From positions 1 through 64,000 of the forward strand of contig NZ_FOCK01000004.1 in the NCBI RefSeq assembly GCF_900110085.1: DNA of 64,000 nt, in the 5' to 3' direction. The notes below the pieces were generated by a model. The model saw only the letters and a list, made by a program, of their open reading frames with translations, searched no databases and was not told the origin of the DNA. This DNA comes from Prevotella sp. ne3005 (GTDB taxonomy: Bacteria > Bacteroidota > Bacteroidia > Bacteroidales > Bacteroidaceae). The position numbers and the translations under genes were made by a program. Positions within the stretch are counted from its first letter, which is position 1. Each line of letters opens with the position of its first letter. Below, in pieces: positions 41,571-49,799 of this stretch.

Positions 41571-41765
41571 GTTTGTTAGTATTTAATCCACTCGTTGAGG
41601 GGAAAACGATGCCCAAACTATTTCATGATTATTTTGGCTTCTTGTGCATTATTTAACATTTTAGCCCGATTGTTTAATTGATGAGCATTTGTTTTGTGTT
41701 TCACGTTTTTATCTATCTGAAATGTGTTTTTCTCCCAATTCCTTCTTTTATTCACTAATAATTCT

Positions 41766-41773
41766 TATATTTG
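41766..41773 (+). promoter_or_regulatory. Promoter -7 element for the fic gene
   Basis: TATATTTG, 50 bases before the ATG at 41824. Confidence 0.6.
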
Positions 41774-41823
41774 CAGCGGAAACGTGCAAGATTTATGAGG
41801 CTTGGCAGTTATACAAGTAAGCT

Positions 41824-42870
41824 ATGACAAAAGAGAATAAGGAACTATTGCTGCGGTTACTCCAACAACACAAGGAGTTGGGCATATCCAATCAGATAGA
41901 CTTTGATAAGTTCTATCTCTATTCCATCATTACCCACTCCACAGCCATTGAGGGCAGTACAGTGACAGAAGTGGAGGCCCAATTGCTTTTCGATGAGGGA
42001 ATTACGAGTAGCAAACGCACCATGTTGGAGCAGCAAATGAATCTTGACTTGAAGGTTGCATACGACTATGGACGCGAATGGATTAAAAAACACGAACCTA
42101 TCACTGTTGATTGGCTCATCCTACTGGCCTCGAAAGTAATGGCTCGTACGGGTAGCGAGTACCATTCAATAGGTGGAGACTTCTCTGCTGCCAAAGGTGA
42201 ACTCCGCAAGCTCAACGTTACTGCCGGCTTTGGTGGCAAATCGTACATGTCATACCAGAAAGTTCCTGCTCGTCTTGCAGCCTTTTGCGAGGAACTTAAT
42301 AAACGACGCAAAGCCATTGATCCTTCTGACATTACAGCCGTTTACGATCTCAGTTTCTGGGCACACTTCGAATTGGTGACCATCCATCCCTGGGCTGATG
42401 GTAATGGACGTACATGTAGGTTGTTGATGAACTTACTGCAATGGGAGTTTGGTGTATTGCCAACCAAAGTGCTCAAAGAGGATAAAGCCGAATATATTCA
42501 GGCACTGATTGATACTCGTGAGAGCGAAGACATTAATGTTTTCCTCGACTGCATGGCCCGTCATCATTGTCAGCATCTGCAGGCCGATATCGACCAATAT
42601 GTCAAGTCTGTAGCATCGGAAGTGGTCGATAAATCTGCTTTGGCGCAGGAAATGGTCGATAAATGGTCGATTAAGCCCTCTTTGGCCGAGAAACTGGTCG
42701 ATATTCTGAACTATGTGGCCGATAAAGGAGAATTCACAACAGAGACAATCGTACAGCATTTCGGCATTCCAGCCACTACCGCCAAGCGATATCTCCGCCA
42801 ACTCGCCGAGTTTGGCTACCTCGAAGCCCATGGCGCCAACAAGAACCGCACGTATTCAATGGCAAAATAA
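41824..42870 (+). CDS. Fic domain protein (AMPylase) with N-terminal inhibitory helix
   Basis: 348 residues. The Fic motif HPWADGNGRTCR (H188) is complete. An N-terminal (S/T)xxxE(G/N) inhibitory motif, S39-TAI-E43-G44, marks a class II Fic that keeps itself off by blocking ATP gamma-phosphate. The middle SEYHSIGGDF and VPARLAAFCEELN segments are typical of the Fic_N/DUF4172-like core. From about residue 265 a repeated VVDK/MVDK/LVD stretch leads into a winged-helix domain (about 295-345). Fic proteins transfer AMP or other nucleotides to protein hydroxyls; target unknown. Monocistronic, strongly terminated. Sits inside the accessory island. Confidence 0.88.
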   Translation: MTKENKELLLRLLQQHKELGISNQIDFDKFYLYSIITHSTAIEGSTVTEVEAQLLFDEGITSSKRTMLEQQMNLDLKVAYDYGREWIKKHEPITVDWLILLASKVMARTGSEYHSIGGDFSAAKGELRKLNVTAGFGGKSYMSYQKVPARLAAFCEELNKRRKAIDPSDITAVYDLSFWAHFELVTIHPWADGNGRTCRLLMNLLQWEFGVLPTKVLKEDKAEYIQALIDTRESEDINVFLDCMARHHCQHLQADIDQYVKSVASEVVDKSALAQEMVDKWSIKPSLAEKLVDILNYVADKGEFTTETIVQHFGIPATTAKRYLRQLAEFGYLEAHGANKNRTYSMAK

Positions 42871-42876
42871 CATAAT

Positions 42877-42910
42877 AGGTGCCACCCGATAATCCGGATG
42901 GCACCTTTTT
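42877..42910 (+). terminator. Terminator after fic; right copy of the bracketing palindrome
   Basis: AGGTGCCA (42877-42884) pairs with TGGCACCT (42899-42906), with inner CCG/CGG pairs, followed by TTTTT. Its reverse complement differs from 38887-38915 at only two positions. Confidence 0.85.
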
Positions 42911-42921
42911 CTGTAGTATAT

Positions 42922-43557
42922 TTAGAACTGATATCTGAGGCCAGCGTTGAAGACGCCCTGAATGCCAACACCTAGTTCGCCAAAGACTCGCAGACGATCA
43001 CCTGCCTCAATTCCTAACGGCGTGACCTGTCCGATAAGGCCTACTTTTCGATCGGTATATTCATCACAATGGTCGATAACCGTTGTTCTACAATGTTCGG
43101 CACCACAACTTATTATCATTGTGGATGACTCCACTTTATCAGTCTTTGTATGAAGACAAGGGCCAGCGACAAGTTTTGAATAAAGGCCGAAATGCTTGCT
43201 TCTCACCCAATTGAACTTAATGGATGGCATCAAGGCATAGTAACGCTCCGTAAAATCGCCTATCTGCACCTTGCCTTGTACGATGTCCTTCTGCCTATTG
43301 ATAAATGTAAACACGCCACCAACACTGATCCAGCGCGAGATGCGATAAAAGTACTCCAACGACAATGGACCAAAATTACGGTCGTTTTCATAGAAGGCTT
43401 GTTCTGCATGCGGACAGGATGGGTCGCTGTCTACAAACATGGCAAAAGCAATGGTGGGATAGCCATAGCTGGCTGAAATCTCATGTTTGGGCATCTTTTC
43501 CTGGGCTTGCGCACTGACGCTAGCCAGAAGTAGAATGCCAAGAATTGTTTGTTTCAT
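42922..43557 (-). CDS. Small outer-membrane beta-barrel-like protein
   Basis: 211 residues. Signal peptide MKQTILGILLLASVSAQAQ. The rest alternates polar and hydrophobic residues in 9-11-residue strands (LEYFYRISRWISVGGVFTF, RYYALMPSIKFNW, LGIEAGDRLRVFGELGVGI) and ends in a C-terminal aromatic (GLRYQF), the usual outer-membrane insertion signal. Two Cys pairs in the loops. Family not named; function unknown. Follows glsB on the same strand after a 108-bp gap containing a TTGCATG/CATGCAA hairpin (43610-43628). Confidence 0.7.
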   Translation of the reverse strand: MKQTILGILLLASVSAQAQEKMPKHEISASYGYPTIAFAMFVDSDPSCPHAEQAFYENDRNFGPLSLEYFYRISRWISVGGVFTFINRQKDIVQGKVQIGDFTERYYALMPSIKFNWVRSKHFGLYSKLVAGPCLHTKTDKVESSTMIISCGAEHCRTTVIDHCDEYTDRKVGLIGQVTPLGIEAGDRLRVFGELGVGIQGVFNAGLRYQF

Positions 43558-43665
43558 CTGTTGAATTTAATTGGTTCATCTACCATTAAAACAGGAAATA
43601 AGGAATTAGTTGCATGAAAAGCATGCAATTTATGGTTAATTAACAAAAAAGCGGTTGTCTTTCCC

Positions 43666-44658
43666 TTACGAGCGTTCCTTGTAGATGACATTATTGGCTC
43701 CGCTGGTGATCTTGAGGGCCTCAGGATGCTCCTTGATGAACGAGTCGATGTGGCGCACACGCTTGTCTTCAAGAATCTCATCGATGGCAATCAGGATACC
43801 TGTCTCCTCCACATCGCCAAAGCCGTAGTTGATGGCTGTACCAAAGAGTTTCATCGTGGGCGAAAGGCTCATGTAGGCATTCACCAATGGGGGAATATTG
43901 TATCCGAGTTTGCGAATCTCAGTATTCAACACCTTATAGTCTTCCTTAAAGCTCTTGCCACTGAAGAGTTTCTCCAATTCAGAAGGATCAGTATCCAATT
44001 TCAGCGGTTTCATCGGGATAATCAGCTTTTCCTTGTCATCAAAATAGGTCTTCAGGAAGTAAAGAATCATATCGCGACCCTTACGGATATACGAGGGATA
44101 CATGGTCATCTTGCCAAAGAAGTACTTCACATTGGGCTTGATGACAGTCAGTGCACCCAATCCGTCCCAGAGGTTATCGAGGGCAAAGAGACTCTTGGCA
44201 CCCATACGCGAACTCTGATAAGGCAGAGCGACAAAGGAGCGTCCGAGTTCAATGGTCCAGGGAGCATAGTCTTTTATGAAGGTCTCTGAGAAGTGGAACA
44301 TGTGGCTCGTAGCCAGGATGGGCTGACCCTTCTCATCGTACTCCCAGTCCTGTCCCAGCAGATAGCGATAGCCTCCGATGATCTCCTCGGCCTCAGGATT
44401 CCAGACAATCAGTTGCTTGTAACAGTTCTCACAAATATCGAATTCATCGATATCCATCGACTTTCCCGTACCTCCACCAGCTTCACGGAAGGCAATCTCG
44501 CGAAGGCGTCCAATCTCCTTCATCACGTTAGGTGCATTGTGTGCCGTAATCACGTAAATCTCGTTATGACTCTTGTTGGTCATACGAAGCTGGCGCTCTG
44601 AGGTAAGCTCGCTCTTGAGAACTTCCTTTTCAATCGGCTGGATAATCTCCTGTTCCAT
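43666..44658 (-). CDS. glsB: GNAT-fold N-acyltransferase (GlsB / OlsB-like)
   Basis: 330 residues. The N-terminal GNAT region has REIAFREAGGGTGKSMDIDE, YKQLIVWNPEAEEIIGGYRY and TIELGRSFVALPYQ, as in the OlsB/hemolysin-type acyl-ACP-dependent N-acyltransferases. In Bacteroides the homologue GlsB acylates glycine in glycine-lipid synthesis. It lies 15 bp after glsA, giving the same two-gene order as described there. Start chosen at the annotated ATG; the first 30 residues are charged. Confidence 0.82.
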   Translation of the reverse strand: MEQEIIQPIEKEVLKSELTSERQLRMTNKSHNEIYVITAHNAPNVMKEIGRLREIAFREAGGGTGKSMDIDEFDICENCYKQLIVWNPEAEEIIGGYRYLLGQDWEYDEKGQPILATSHMFHFSETFIKDYAPWTIELGRSFVALPYQSSRMGAKSLFALDNLWDGLGALTVIKPNVKYFFGKMTMYPSYIRKGRDMILYFLKTYFDDKEKLIIPMKPLKLDTDPSELEKLFSGKSFKEDYKVLNTEIRKLGYNIPPLVNAYMSLSPTMKLFGTAINYGFGDVEETGILIAIDEILEDKRVRHIDSFIKEHPEALKITSGANNVIYKERS

Positions 44659-44673
44659 TTCCTCTTTCTATGA

Positions 44674-45498
44674 TTATAGTTTATAGACTTGATCTTTCAC
44701 GAATTGTGCCCATTCCATCGGTGTTTTACTCTTGTCGAAGGTCTGCCAAGGGATGGGTTTCCCAATACTGATCTGGAAGGTCTTGTGAACGTTTTTGTAC
44801 ATCTCATCGACCAGGAAAAGCATGGCAAGGTTGAATGGCAGACATTTGTCGCTGAAGTTGGCGAGGCGATAGAAGAATTTGGAGTTCTGGCCACTGAAGT
44901 GGATGGGCACCACATCGCGCTGATATTCCACACTCTTCGAGATGAAGGTCTTCGACCAGGGGATGTCACAAATCACACCGTTTTGCTTGCGAGAACAGAG
45001 TCCTGCAGGGAACATCAGCATGTGATTATCGCTCTCAAAACCTGCCTTCACCATCGCAGGGAAGTTACGGCTCTGGCCTCCTGTCTTGTTGATGGGAATA
45101 CAGACTGGAGCCAATCCTGGCAGATTCATCAGCAAGTCGTTGACCAAATAACGGAAACGCCCGTCGTAGTGGCGCCCGATAATAGCTCCCAGAGCCACAC
45201 CGTCTTCTCCGCCAAGGGGATGGTTGCTGACGAAGGTATAGAGCTTTCCGTCCTGAGGATCAGGCAGATTCTCCTTCCCTTCTATCTCAAGTGTCATATC
45301 GAGGTACTTGACACATTCCTCCAGCCACTCGACACCCGATTTGTCGCGATTCTCCCAAAGAAAGGCGTTCACATCGTCCTGATGGGCAATACGCTTTAGC
45401 CAGCCCACGAGAGGCCGGGGGATGTACTTTGCCTTACTACCCATCTTGCTTTTTAAGATCTGATCAATGTCGATGGTCTTCTCTGTAACAATTGCCAT
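44674..45498 (-). CDS. glsA: PlsC-type O-acyltransferase (GlsA-like)
   Basis: 274 residues from ATG 45498. The frame is open upstream to 45609, but the promoter at 45526-45533 and the family start (MAIVTEKTIDIDQILKSKMG) decide for 45498. The acyltransferase motif H-x4-D is changed to NHPLGGEDGV, and the GLCSRK and FPAG segments match the PlsC fold (MLMFPAGLCSRK). It would add a second acyl chain to the product of GlsB, giving diacyl glycine lipid. Divergent from mraZ. Confidence 0.82.
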   Translation of the reverse strand: MAIVTEKTIDIDQILKSKMGSKAKYIPRPLVGWLKRIAHQDDVNAFLWENRDKSGVEWLEECVKYLDMTLEIEGKENLPDPQDGKLYTFVSNHPLGGEDGVALGAIIGRHYDGRFRYLVNDLLMNLPGLAPVCIPINKTGGQSRNFPAMVKAGFESDNHMLMFPAGLCSRKQNGVICDIPWSKTFISKSVEYQRDVVPIHFSGQNSKFFYRLANFSDKCLPFNLAMLFLVDEMYKNVHKTFQISIGKPIPWQTFDKSKTPMEWAQFVKDQVYKL

Positions 45499-45525
45499 TT
45501 TCTCTTCAAAAACACTAACGTGGTG

Positions 45526-45533
45526 CAAAAATA
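45526..45533 (-). promoter_or_regulatory. Promoter -7 element for glsAB
   Basis: TATTTTTG on the minus strand, 27 bases upstream of the glsA ATG. Confidence 0.5.
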
Positions 45534-45710
45534 GCACATTTCTTTCAATAATGAGCATAAAATGACGAAAAATCTTTCTTTTTAAAAGTATTTTGTACAC
45601 AACGGCCACTTTTTGACGACCAATCTATCACAAATTAACCTTAAAAAACACTTCTTTTGTCATCCTAACGGAAGGAGGCAAATCAATAAATAAAGTTAAA
45701 ATTGAAAAAA

Positions 45711-45740
45711 AGTGGGGAAAAGTGGCGGAAAGTGGGGAAA
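45711..45740 (+). promoter_or_regulatory. MraZ box: three 10-bp direct repeats
   Basis: AGTGGGGAAA, AGTGGCGGAA, AGTGGGGAAA in exact tandem. This matches the TGGG(N)-type direct repeats bound by MraZ in other bacteria; the 10-bp period puts all units on one DNA face. It lies directly before the mraZ -7 box, so binding would block RNA polymerase and make the cluster autoregulated. Confidence 0.85.
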
Positions 45741-45746
45741 TTTATC

Positions 45747-45754
45747 TATCTTTG
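45747..45754 (+). promoter_or_regulatory. Promoter -7 element of the dcw cluster
   Basis: TATCTTTG, six bases after the MraZ box and 29 bases before the mraZ ATG. Confidence 0.7.
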
Positions 45755-45783
45755 TAACCGATTTAAAATATAAAGATGTACGT

Positions 45784-46239
45784 ATGCGTTTTTTAGGGAA
45801 TATAGAAGCAAAAACCGACACGAAGGGAAGAGCCTTTCTGCCAGCCGTTTTCCGCAAGGTGCTCCAGGCATCTGGCGAGGAGAACCTGGTGCTGAGAAAG
45901 GATGTTTTCCAGAAATGTCTGGTCATCTATCCCGAAAGCGTATGGAATGAACGCCTCGATCAGCTCAAGCAGCAGTTGCGCCCTTGGAAGCAGGCTCATC
46001 AGCAGATGTTCCGACAGTTTGTTTCGGAAGCCGAAGTGGTGACACTCGACGGCAACGGGCGATTCCTGATTTCCAAGCGTCTACAGAAAATAGCAGAAAT
46101 TGACCAGGACATCCAGTTTATCGGCATGGACGACACCATAGAAATATGGTCGCCCACGAATCTGGAGAAGACCCTAAAGACCGATGAAGAATTCGGTACT
46201 GAATTTGAAGACATCATGAACGTCGAAGACAACCGATGA
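45784..46239 (+). CDS. mraZ: Transcriptional regulator MraZ
   Basis: 151 residues, two AbrB-like repeats. The first has FLGNIEAKTDTKGRAFLPAV, the second VVTLDGNGRFLISKRLQKIA, each with the D-x-K/N-GR-x-x-(I/L)P-type motif. ATG 45784 is chosen over the longer frame from 45712, which would read through the MraZ box and promoter. Represses the dcw cluster. rsmH overlaps its stop by four bases. Confidence 0.95.
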   Translation: MRFLGNIEAKTDTKGRAFLPAVFRKVLQASGEENLVLRKDVFQKCLVIYPESVWNERLDQLKQQLRPWKQAHQQMFRQFVSEAEVVTLDGNGRFLISKRLQKIAEIDQDIQFIGMDDTIEIWSPTNLEKTLKTDEEFGTEFEDIMNVEDNR

Positions 46240-47162
46240 CCACCGCCGAGACATATCACATTCCAGTACTCCTTCAGGAGAGCATCGACGGGCTTGATAT
46301 CAAGCCCGATGGTGTTTATGTAGACGTTACCTTCGGTGGCGGCGGGCACAGTAGGGAGATACTGCGCAGACTCGGAAAGAAAGGCCATCTTTACAGCTTC
46401 GATCAGGACGAAGACGCAGAACAGAACATCGTTGACGACGAGCGGTTTACCTTCGTCAGAAGCAACTTCAGATACCTGAAGAACTGGATGCGCTACTATG
46501 ATGTGGATCATATCGACGGACTGTTAGCCGACCTAGGGGTTTCAAGTCACCACTTTGACGATGAGACCCGCGGTTTCTCGTTCCGCTTCGACGCACCACT
46601 CGACATGCGGATGAACAAACGGGCTGGCATGACGGCAGCGGAGATCCTGAAGACCTATGATGAAGAGCAGCTGTCGGACATCTTCTATCTCTACGGAGAG
46701 TTGAAGAATGCACGGAAAATAGCCTCGGCCATCGTGAAGGTGCGCTATGAGCAGCCCATAGAGACCACAGGCGACCTGATCAAGGTCACGGAAAAGCTGT
46801 TTCAGCGGGAGCGCGAGAAGAAAGAGATGGCAAAAATGTTCCAGGCCCTGCGCATTGAGGTGAACCACGAGATGACAGCCCTGAAAGAGATGCTTAACGG
46901 CGCAAAAGACGTCCTGGGCGAAGGCGGCAGACTGTCGGTGATCACCTATCACTCGTTGGAAGATCGTATTGTGAAGAATTTCATGAAAGCTGGCAATGCC
47001 GAAGGGAAGGTCAAGCAGGATTTCTTCGGAAGGACAGAGGCCCCTTTCCGGGCCATCAGTAACAAGGTCATCGTACCGAGTGATGAGGAACAACAGCAGA
47101 ACCCGCGTAGCCGGAGTGCAAAATTGAGAATTGCAGAAAGAGTTGAGATTGAAGAAAAATAG
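46236..47162 (+). CDS. rsmH: 16S rRNA (cytosine-1402-N4) methyltransferase
   Basis: 308 residues. Starts with YHIPVLLQESIDGL and has the SAM motif VDVTFGGGGHSREIL, DGLLADLGVSSHHFDDETRG, and the catalytic SVITYHSLEDRIVKNF. Makes the m4C1402 modification in 16S rRNA. Second gene of dcw, as in most bacteria. Confidence 0.96.
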   Translation: MTTAETYHIPVLLQESIDGLDIKPDGVYVDVTFGGGGHSREILRRLGKKGHLYSFDQDEDAEQNIVDDERFTFVRSNFRYLKNWMRYYDVDHIDGLLADLGVSSHHFDDETRGFSFRFDAPLDMRMNKRAGMTAAEILKTYDEEQLSDIFYLYGELKNARKIASAIVKVRYEQPIETTGDLIKVTEKLFQREREKKEMAKMFQALRIEVNHEMTALKEMLNGAKDVLGEGGRLSVITYHSLEDRIVKNFMKAGNAEGKVKQDFFGRTEAPFRAISNKVIVPSDEEQQQNPRSRSAKLRIAERVEIEEK

Positions 47163-47164
47163 AT

Positions 47165-47659
47165 ATGAGTAAGACTGACGATATAAAACTGGAAATCCAG
47201 GATGGCATCGAGGAAGAGCCTGCCGTCAAGAAGGAGGAACATGACCTGATAGACGAGGCCGCCGAGATGAAAGAGCAGGCCAGGAAGACCATCCAGCTGA
47301 TTAAGGAGAAAGCCAAGGAGGAAGACCCCAAGCTGACATCGACGATGACACTGAGGACGATCCTGGGTGGCGACTTCCTGACAGCCGATATGGTGCGACG
47401 TCAGATCTGGCTGTTTGTACTGATGGTGATCTTCACCATCCTCTACGTCGCCTTCAGATACCAGTGTCAACAGGATATGATTGCCATCGACAAACTGGAA
47501 AAGGAAGTGCTCGACGCCAAGTACAAGGCCCTCTCCAGCTCCAGTACCCTCACGGAGAAATGTCGTGAGAGCCATGTGCTCGAAGCCCTGAAACAGAACA
47601 AGGATAGTCTGCTTCATATCGCAGATCAGCCACCTTATATTATATATATAGAGGAATGA
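47165..47659 (+). CDS. ftsL: FtsL-like cell division protein
   Basis: 164 residues, bitopic. A charged cytosolic N terminus of about 80 residues, one span (about 81-98, IWLFVLMVIFTILYVAF), then a short periplasmic coiled coil (IAIDKLEKEVLDAKYKAL). FtsL is poorly conserved in sequence; position between rsmH and ftsI and topology carry the call. The long N-terminal tail is typical of Bacteroidetes. Overlaps ftsI by four bases. Confidence 0.8.
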   Translation: MSKTDDIKLEIQDGIEEEPAVKKEEHDLIDEAAEMKEQARKTIQLIKEKAKEEDPKLTSTMTLRTILGGDFLTADMVRRQIWLFVLMVIFTILYVAFRYQCQQDMIAIDKLEKEVLDAKYKALSSSSTLTEKCRESHVLEALKQNKDSLLHIADQPPYIIYIEE

Positions 47660-49779
47660 GCAAGTTTAAGAGCGACAAAGTAATGCCCCGCTACTTTGCT
47701 ATTGCGGTAGTCATGACATTGATTGGTTTTGCCATCGTAGGCAAGGCCATGTACATCATGACTGCCAAGAAGCAGTATTGGAGCGATGTGGCTGCCCGTC
47801 TGAAGCGCGACAGTGTCATCGTGAAGCCCAACCGTGGTAACATTCTCAGCAGCGACGGCCAGCTGATGGCCAGCAGCATCCCCGAATATAAGATCTACAT
47901 GGACTTCCAGGCTGGTACTGATGACTCGTTAGGCCAGGCCCGTCACGACTCCATCTGGGAAGTGGAGATAGACAGCATCTGCGACGGTCTGAACAAGATC
48001 TTCCCCAAGAAAACAGCTGCGGAGTTCAAAGCCCACCTGCTCGAAGGCAAACAGAAAGTATTGAAAAACGGTTCTGTAGGTGCCCGTCACTGGGCTATCT
48101 GGCCTCGCCGTATCGACTATAACACCTTCTGTGAAGTGCGTATGCTGCCCATCTTCAAGGAGCGCACCTATAAGGGTGGCTTCCACTGGGAGGAGTTTAA
48201 TGCCCGTCGTAAGCCCTTCACCACCCTCGCCCGCCGCACCATCGGCGACCTCTATGGCGAGATCGACAGTGCGAAGAACGGTCTGGAGTTGGCCTTCGAC
48301 AAGGAGTTGCGCGGCACCAACGGACTCATGCATCGTAGAAAGGTGCTTCAGAAATATCTGGACATTCCTGTTCTGGCACCCATCGACGGTTGTGACATTG
48401 TGACCACCATCGACGTAGGTATGCAGGACCTGGCTGAACGTGCCCTGATTGAGGAGTTGAAAGACCCACAGGTAAATGGTGAGATGGGCGTTGCCATCCT
48501 GATGGAGGTGAAGACTGGCGACGTGAAGGCTATTGTAAACATGCAGCGTGCTGCCGACGGCGAATATTATGAGATGGTAAACAATGCCGTCAGCTTCCGT
48601 TGTGAGCCAGGTTCAGTTTTCAAAGTGGCCTCTTTCCTCGTAGCTCTCGACGACGGTGTGGCCGACACCAGCCTCGTGATTCATACGGGTAGCGGTGTGA
48701 TGGAGATGCACGGCAGACTGATGAAAGATCACAACTGGCGCCGTGGCGGTTATCAGGATATCAATATGGCCCGAGCCCTGGAAGTGAGTTCCAACATCGG
48801 TGTCAGCTGGGTTATCGACAAGTTCTATGGTGCCAATCCCACAAAATATGTACAGGGTCTCTACCGTGTAGGCATCCACGAGGATCTGAAACTGCCTATC
48901 CAAGGCTACCATCCTCCCTATATCCGTATGCCAGACACCAAGACCACCGACCGTGCCAAGTACTGGAGTAAGACCACCTTGCCCTGGATGAGTATCGGCT
49001 ATGAGACACAGATTGCCCCCATCAACACGGTGGCTTTCTATAATGCCATTGCCAACAACGGCAGGATGATGCAGCCCCGTTTCGTAAAACAGTTGGTAAA
49101 AGACGGACAGGTCGTCAAGGAATATGAACCCGTGGTGCTCAAAGAGCGGATTGCCAAGCCTCAGGCCATCAAGACGATGCAGACCATCTTGGAACATGTC
49201 GTCAGCCAAGGCCTTGGCAGGAAAGCAGGATCCAAGTCGTTCAAGGTGGCAGGTAAGACAGGTACGGCCCAGGTGGCTGACCAGCACGGCAGCTACCACT
49301 CGGGAACCACCCGCTACTGGCTCTCGTTTGCAGGTTATTTCCCTGCTGACAATCCTAAATATACCTGTATCGTCTGCATCAAGAAGTCGGGACTGCCCGC
49401 TTCTGGCGGTGGCATGAGCGGTGTTGTATTCCACCATATTGCAGAGGGTGTGATGGCCCAGAACCTGAAACGAAGCGTAGATGATGCCCATGACGAGACC
49501 TCCGTGATGACACCTGAAGTCAAAGGAGGCGACATCGCCGCCTCAGACTATGTGCTCAGACAACTTGGTGTCAAGGCAGGCAACAGCATCGACGAACAAA
49601 AAACCTCGAAAGGCATCGTGCCCAACGTGCTGGGCATGGGAGCCCGCGACGCTGTCTACCAGTTAGAGGTCCGTGGCGTAAAGGCCAGGTTAAGGGGCAG
49701 AGGCCGTGTGAAGTCACAAAGCATCTATGCGGGAACAGCCATTAAGCAGGGAATGGTGTGCGACTTAGTATTGGAATAA
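47656..49779 (+). CDS. ftsI: Penicillin-binding protein / peptidoglycan transpeptidase with PASTA domain
   Basis: 707 residues, class B PBP. One N-terminal span (about 12-32), a pedestal domain, then the transpeptidase with S320-VFK (active Ser), S378-S-N380 and K534-TG. A PASTA domain (about 650-707, VPNVLGMGARDAVYQLEVRG) follows. Cross-links septal peptidoglycan together with FtsW. murE follows after 20 bp. Confidence 0.95.
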   Translation: MSKFKSDKVMPRYFAIAVVMTLIGFAIVGKAMYIMTAKKQYWSDVAARLKRDSVIVKPNRGNILSSDGQLMASSIPEYKIYMDFQAGTDDSLGQARHDSIWEVEIDSICDGLNKIFPKKTAAEFKAHLLEGKQKVLKNGSVGARHWAIWPRRIDYNTFCEVRMLPIFKERTYKGGFHWEEFNARRKPFTTLARRTIGDLYGEIDSAKNGLELAFDKELRGTNGLMHRRKVLQKYLDIPVLAPIDGCDIVTTIDVGMQDLAERALIEELKDPQVNGEMGVAILMEVKTGDVKAIVNMQRAADGEYYEMVNNAVSFRCEPGSVFKVASFLVALDDGVADTSLVIHTGSGVMEMHGRLMKDHNWRRGGYQDINMARALEVSSNIGVSWVIDKFYGANPTKYVQGLYRVGIHEDLKLPIQGYHPPYIRMPDTKTTDRAKYWSKTTLPWMSIGYETQIAPINTVAFYNAIANNGRMMQPRFVKQLVKDGQVVKEYEPVVLKERIAKPQAIKTMQTILEHVVSQGLGRKAGSKSFKVAGKTGTAQVADQHGSYHSGTTRYWLSFAGYFPADNPKYTCIVCIKKSGLPASGGGMSGVVFHHIAEGVMAQNLKRSVDDAHDETSVMTPEVKGGDIAASDYVLRQLGVKAGNSIDEQKTSKGIVPNVLGMGARDAVYQLEVRGVKARLRGRGRVKSQSIYAGTAIKQGMVCDLVLE

Positions 49780-49799
49780 TCTATAATAAGGAATAAGAT

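Larger units (their letters stand above)
41451..41823. other. AT-rich intergenic stretch
   Basis: 373 bp without a gene. It holds the terminator at 41539-41570 and the Fic promoter at 41766-41773; the rest (41571-41765) shows no repeat or reading frame I can support. Confidence 0.6.
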
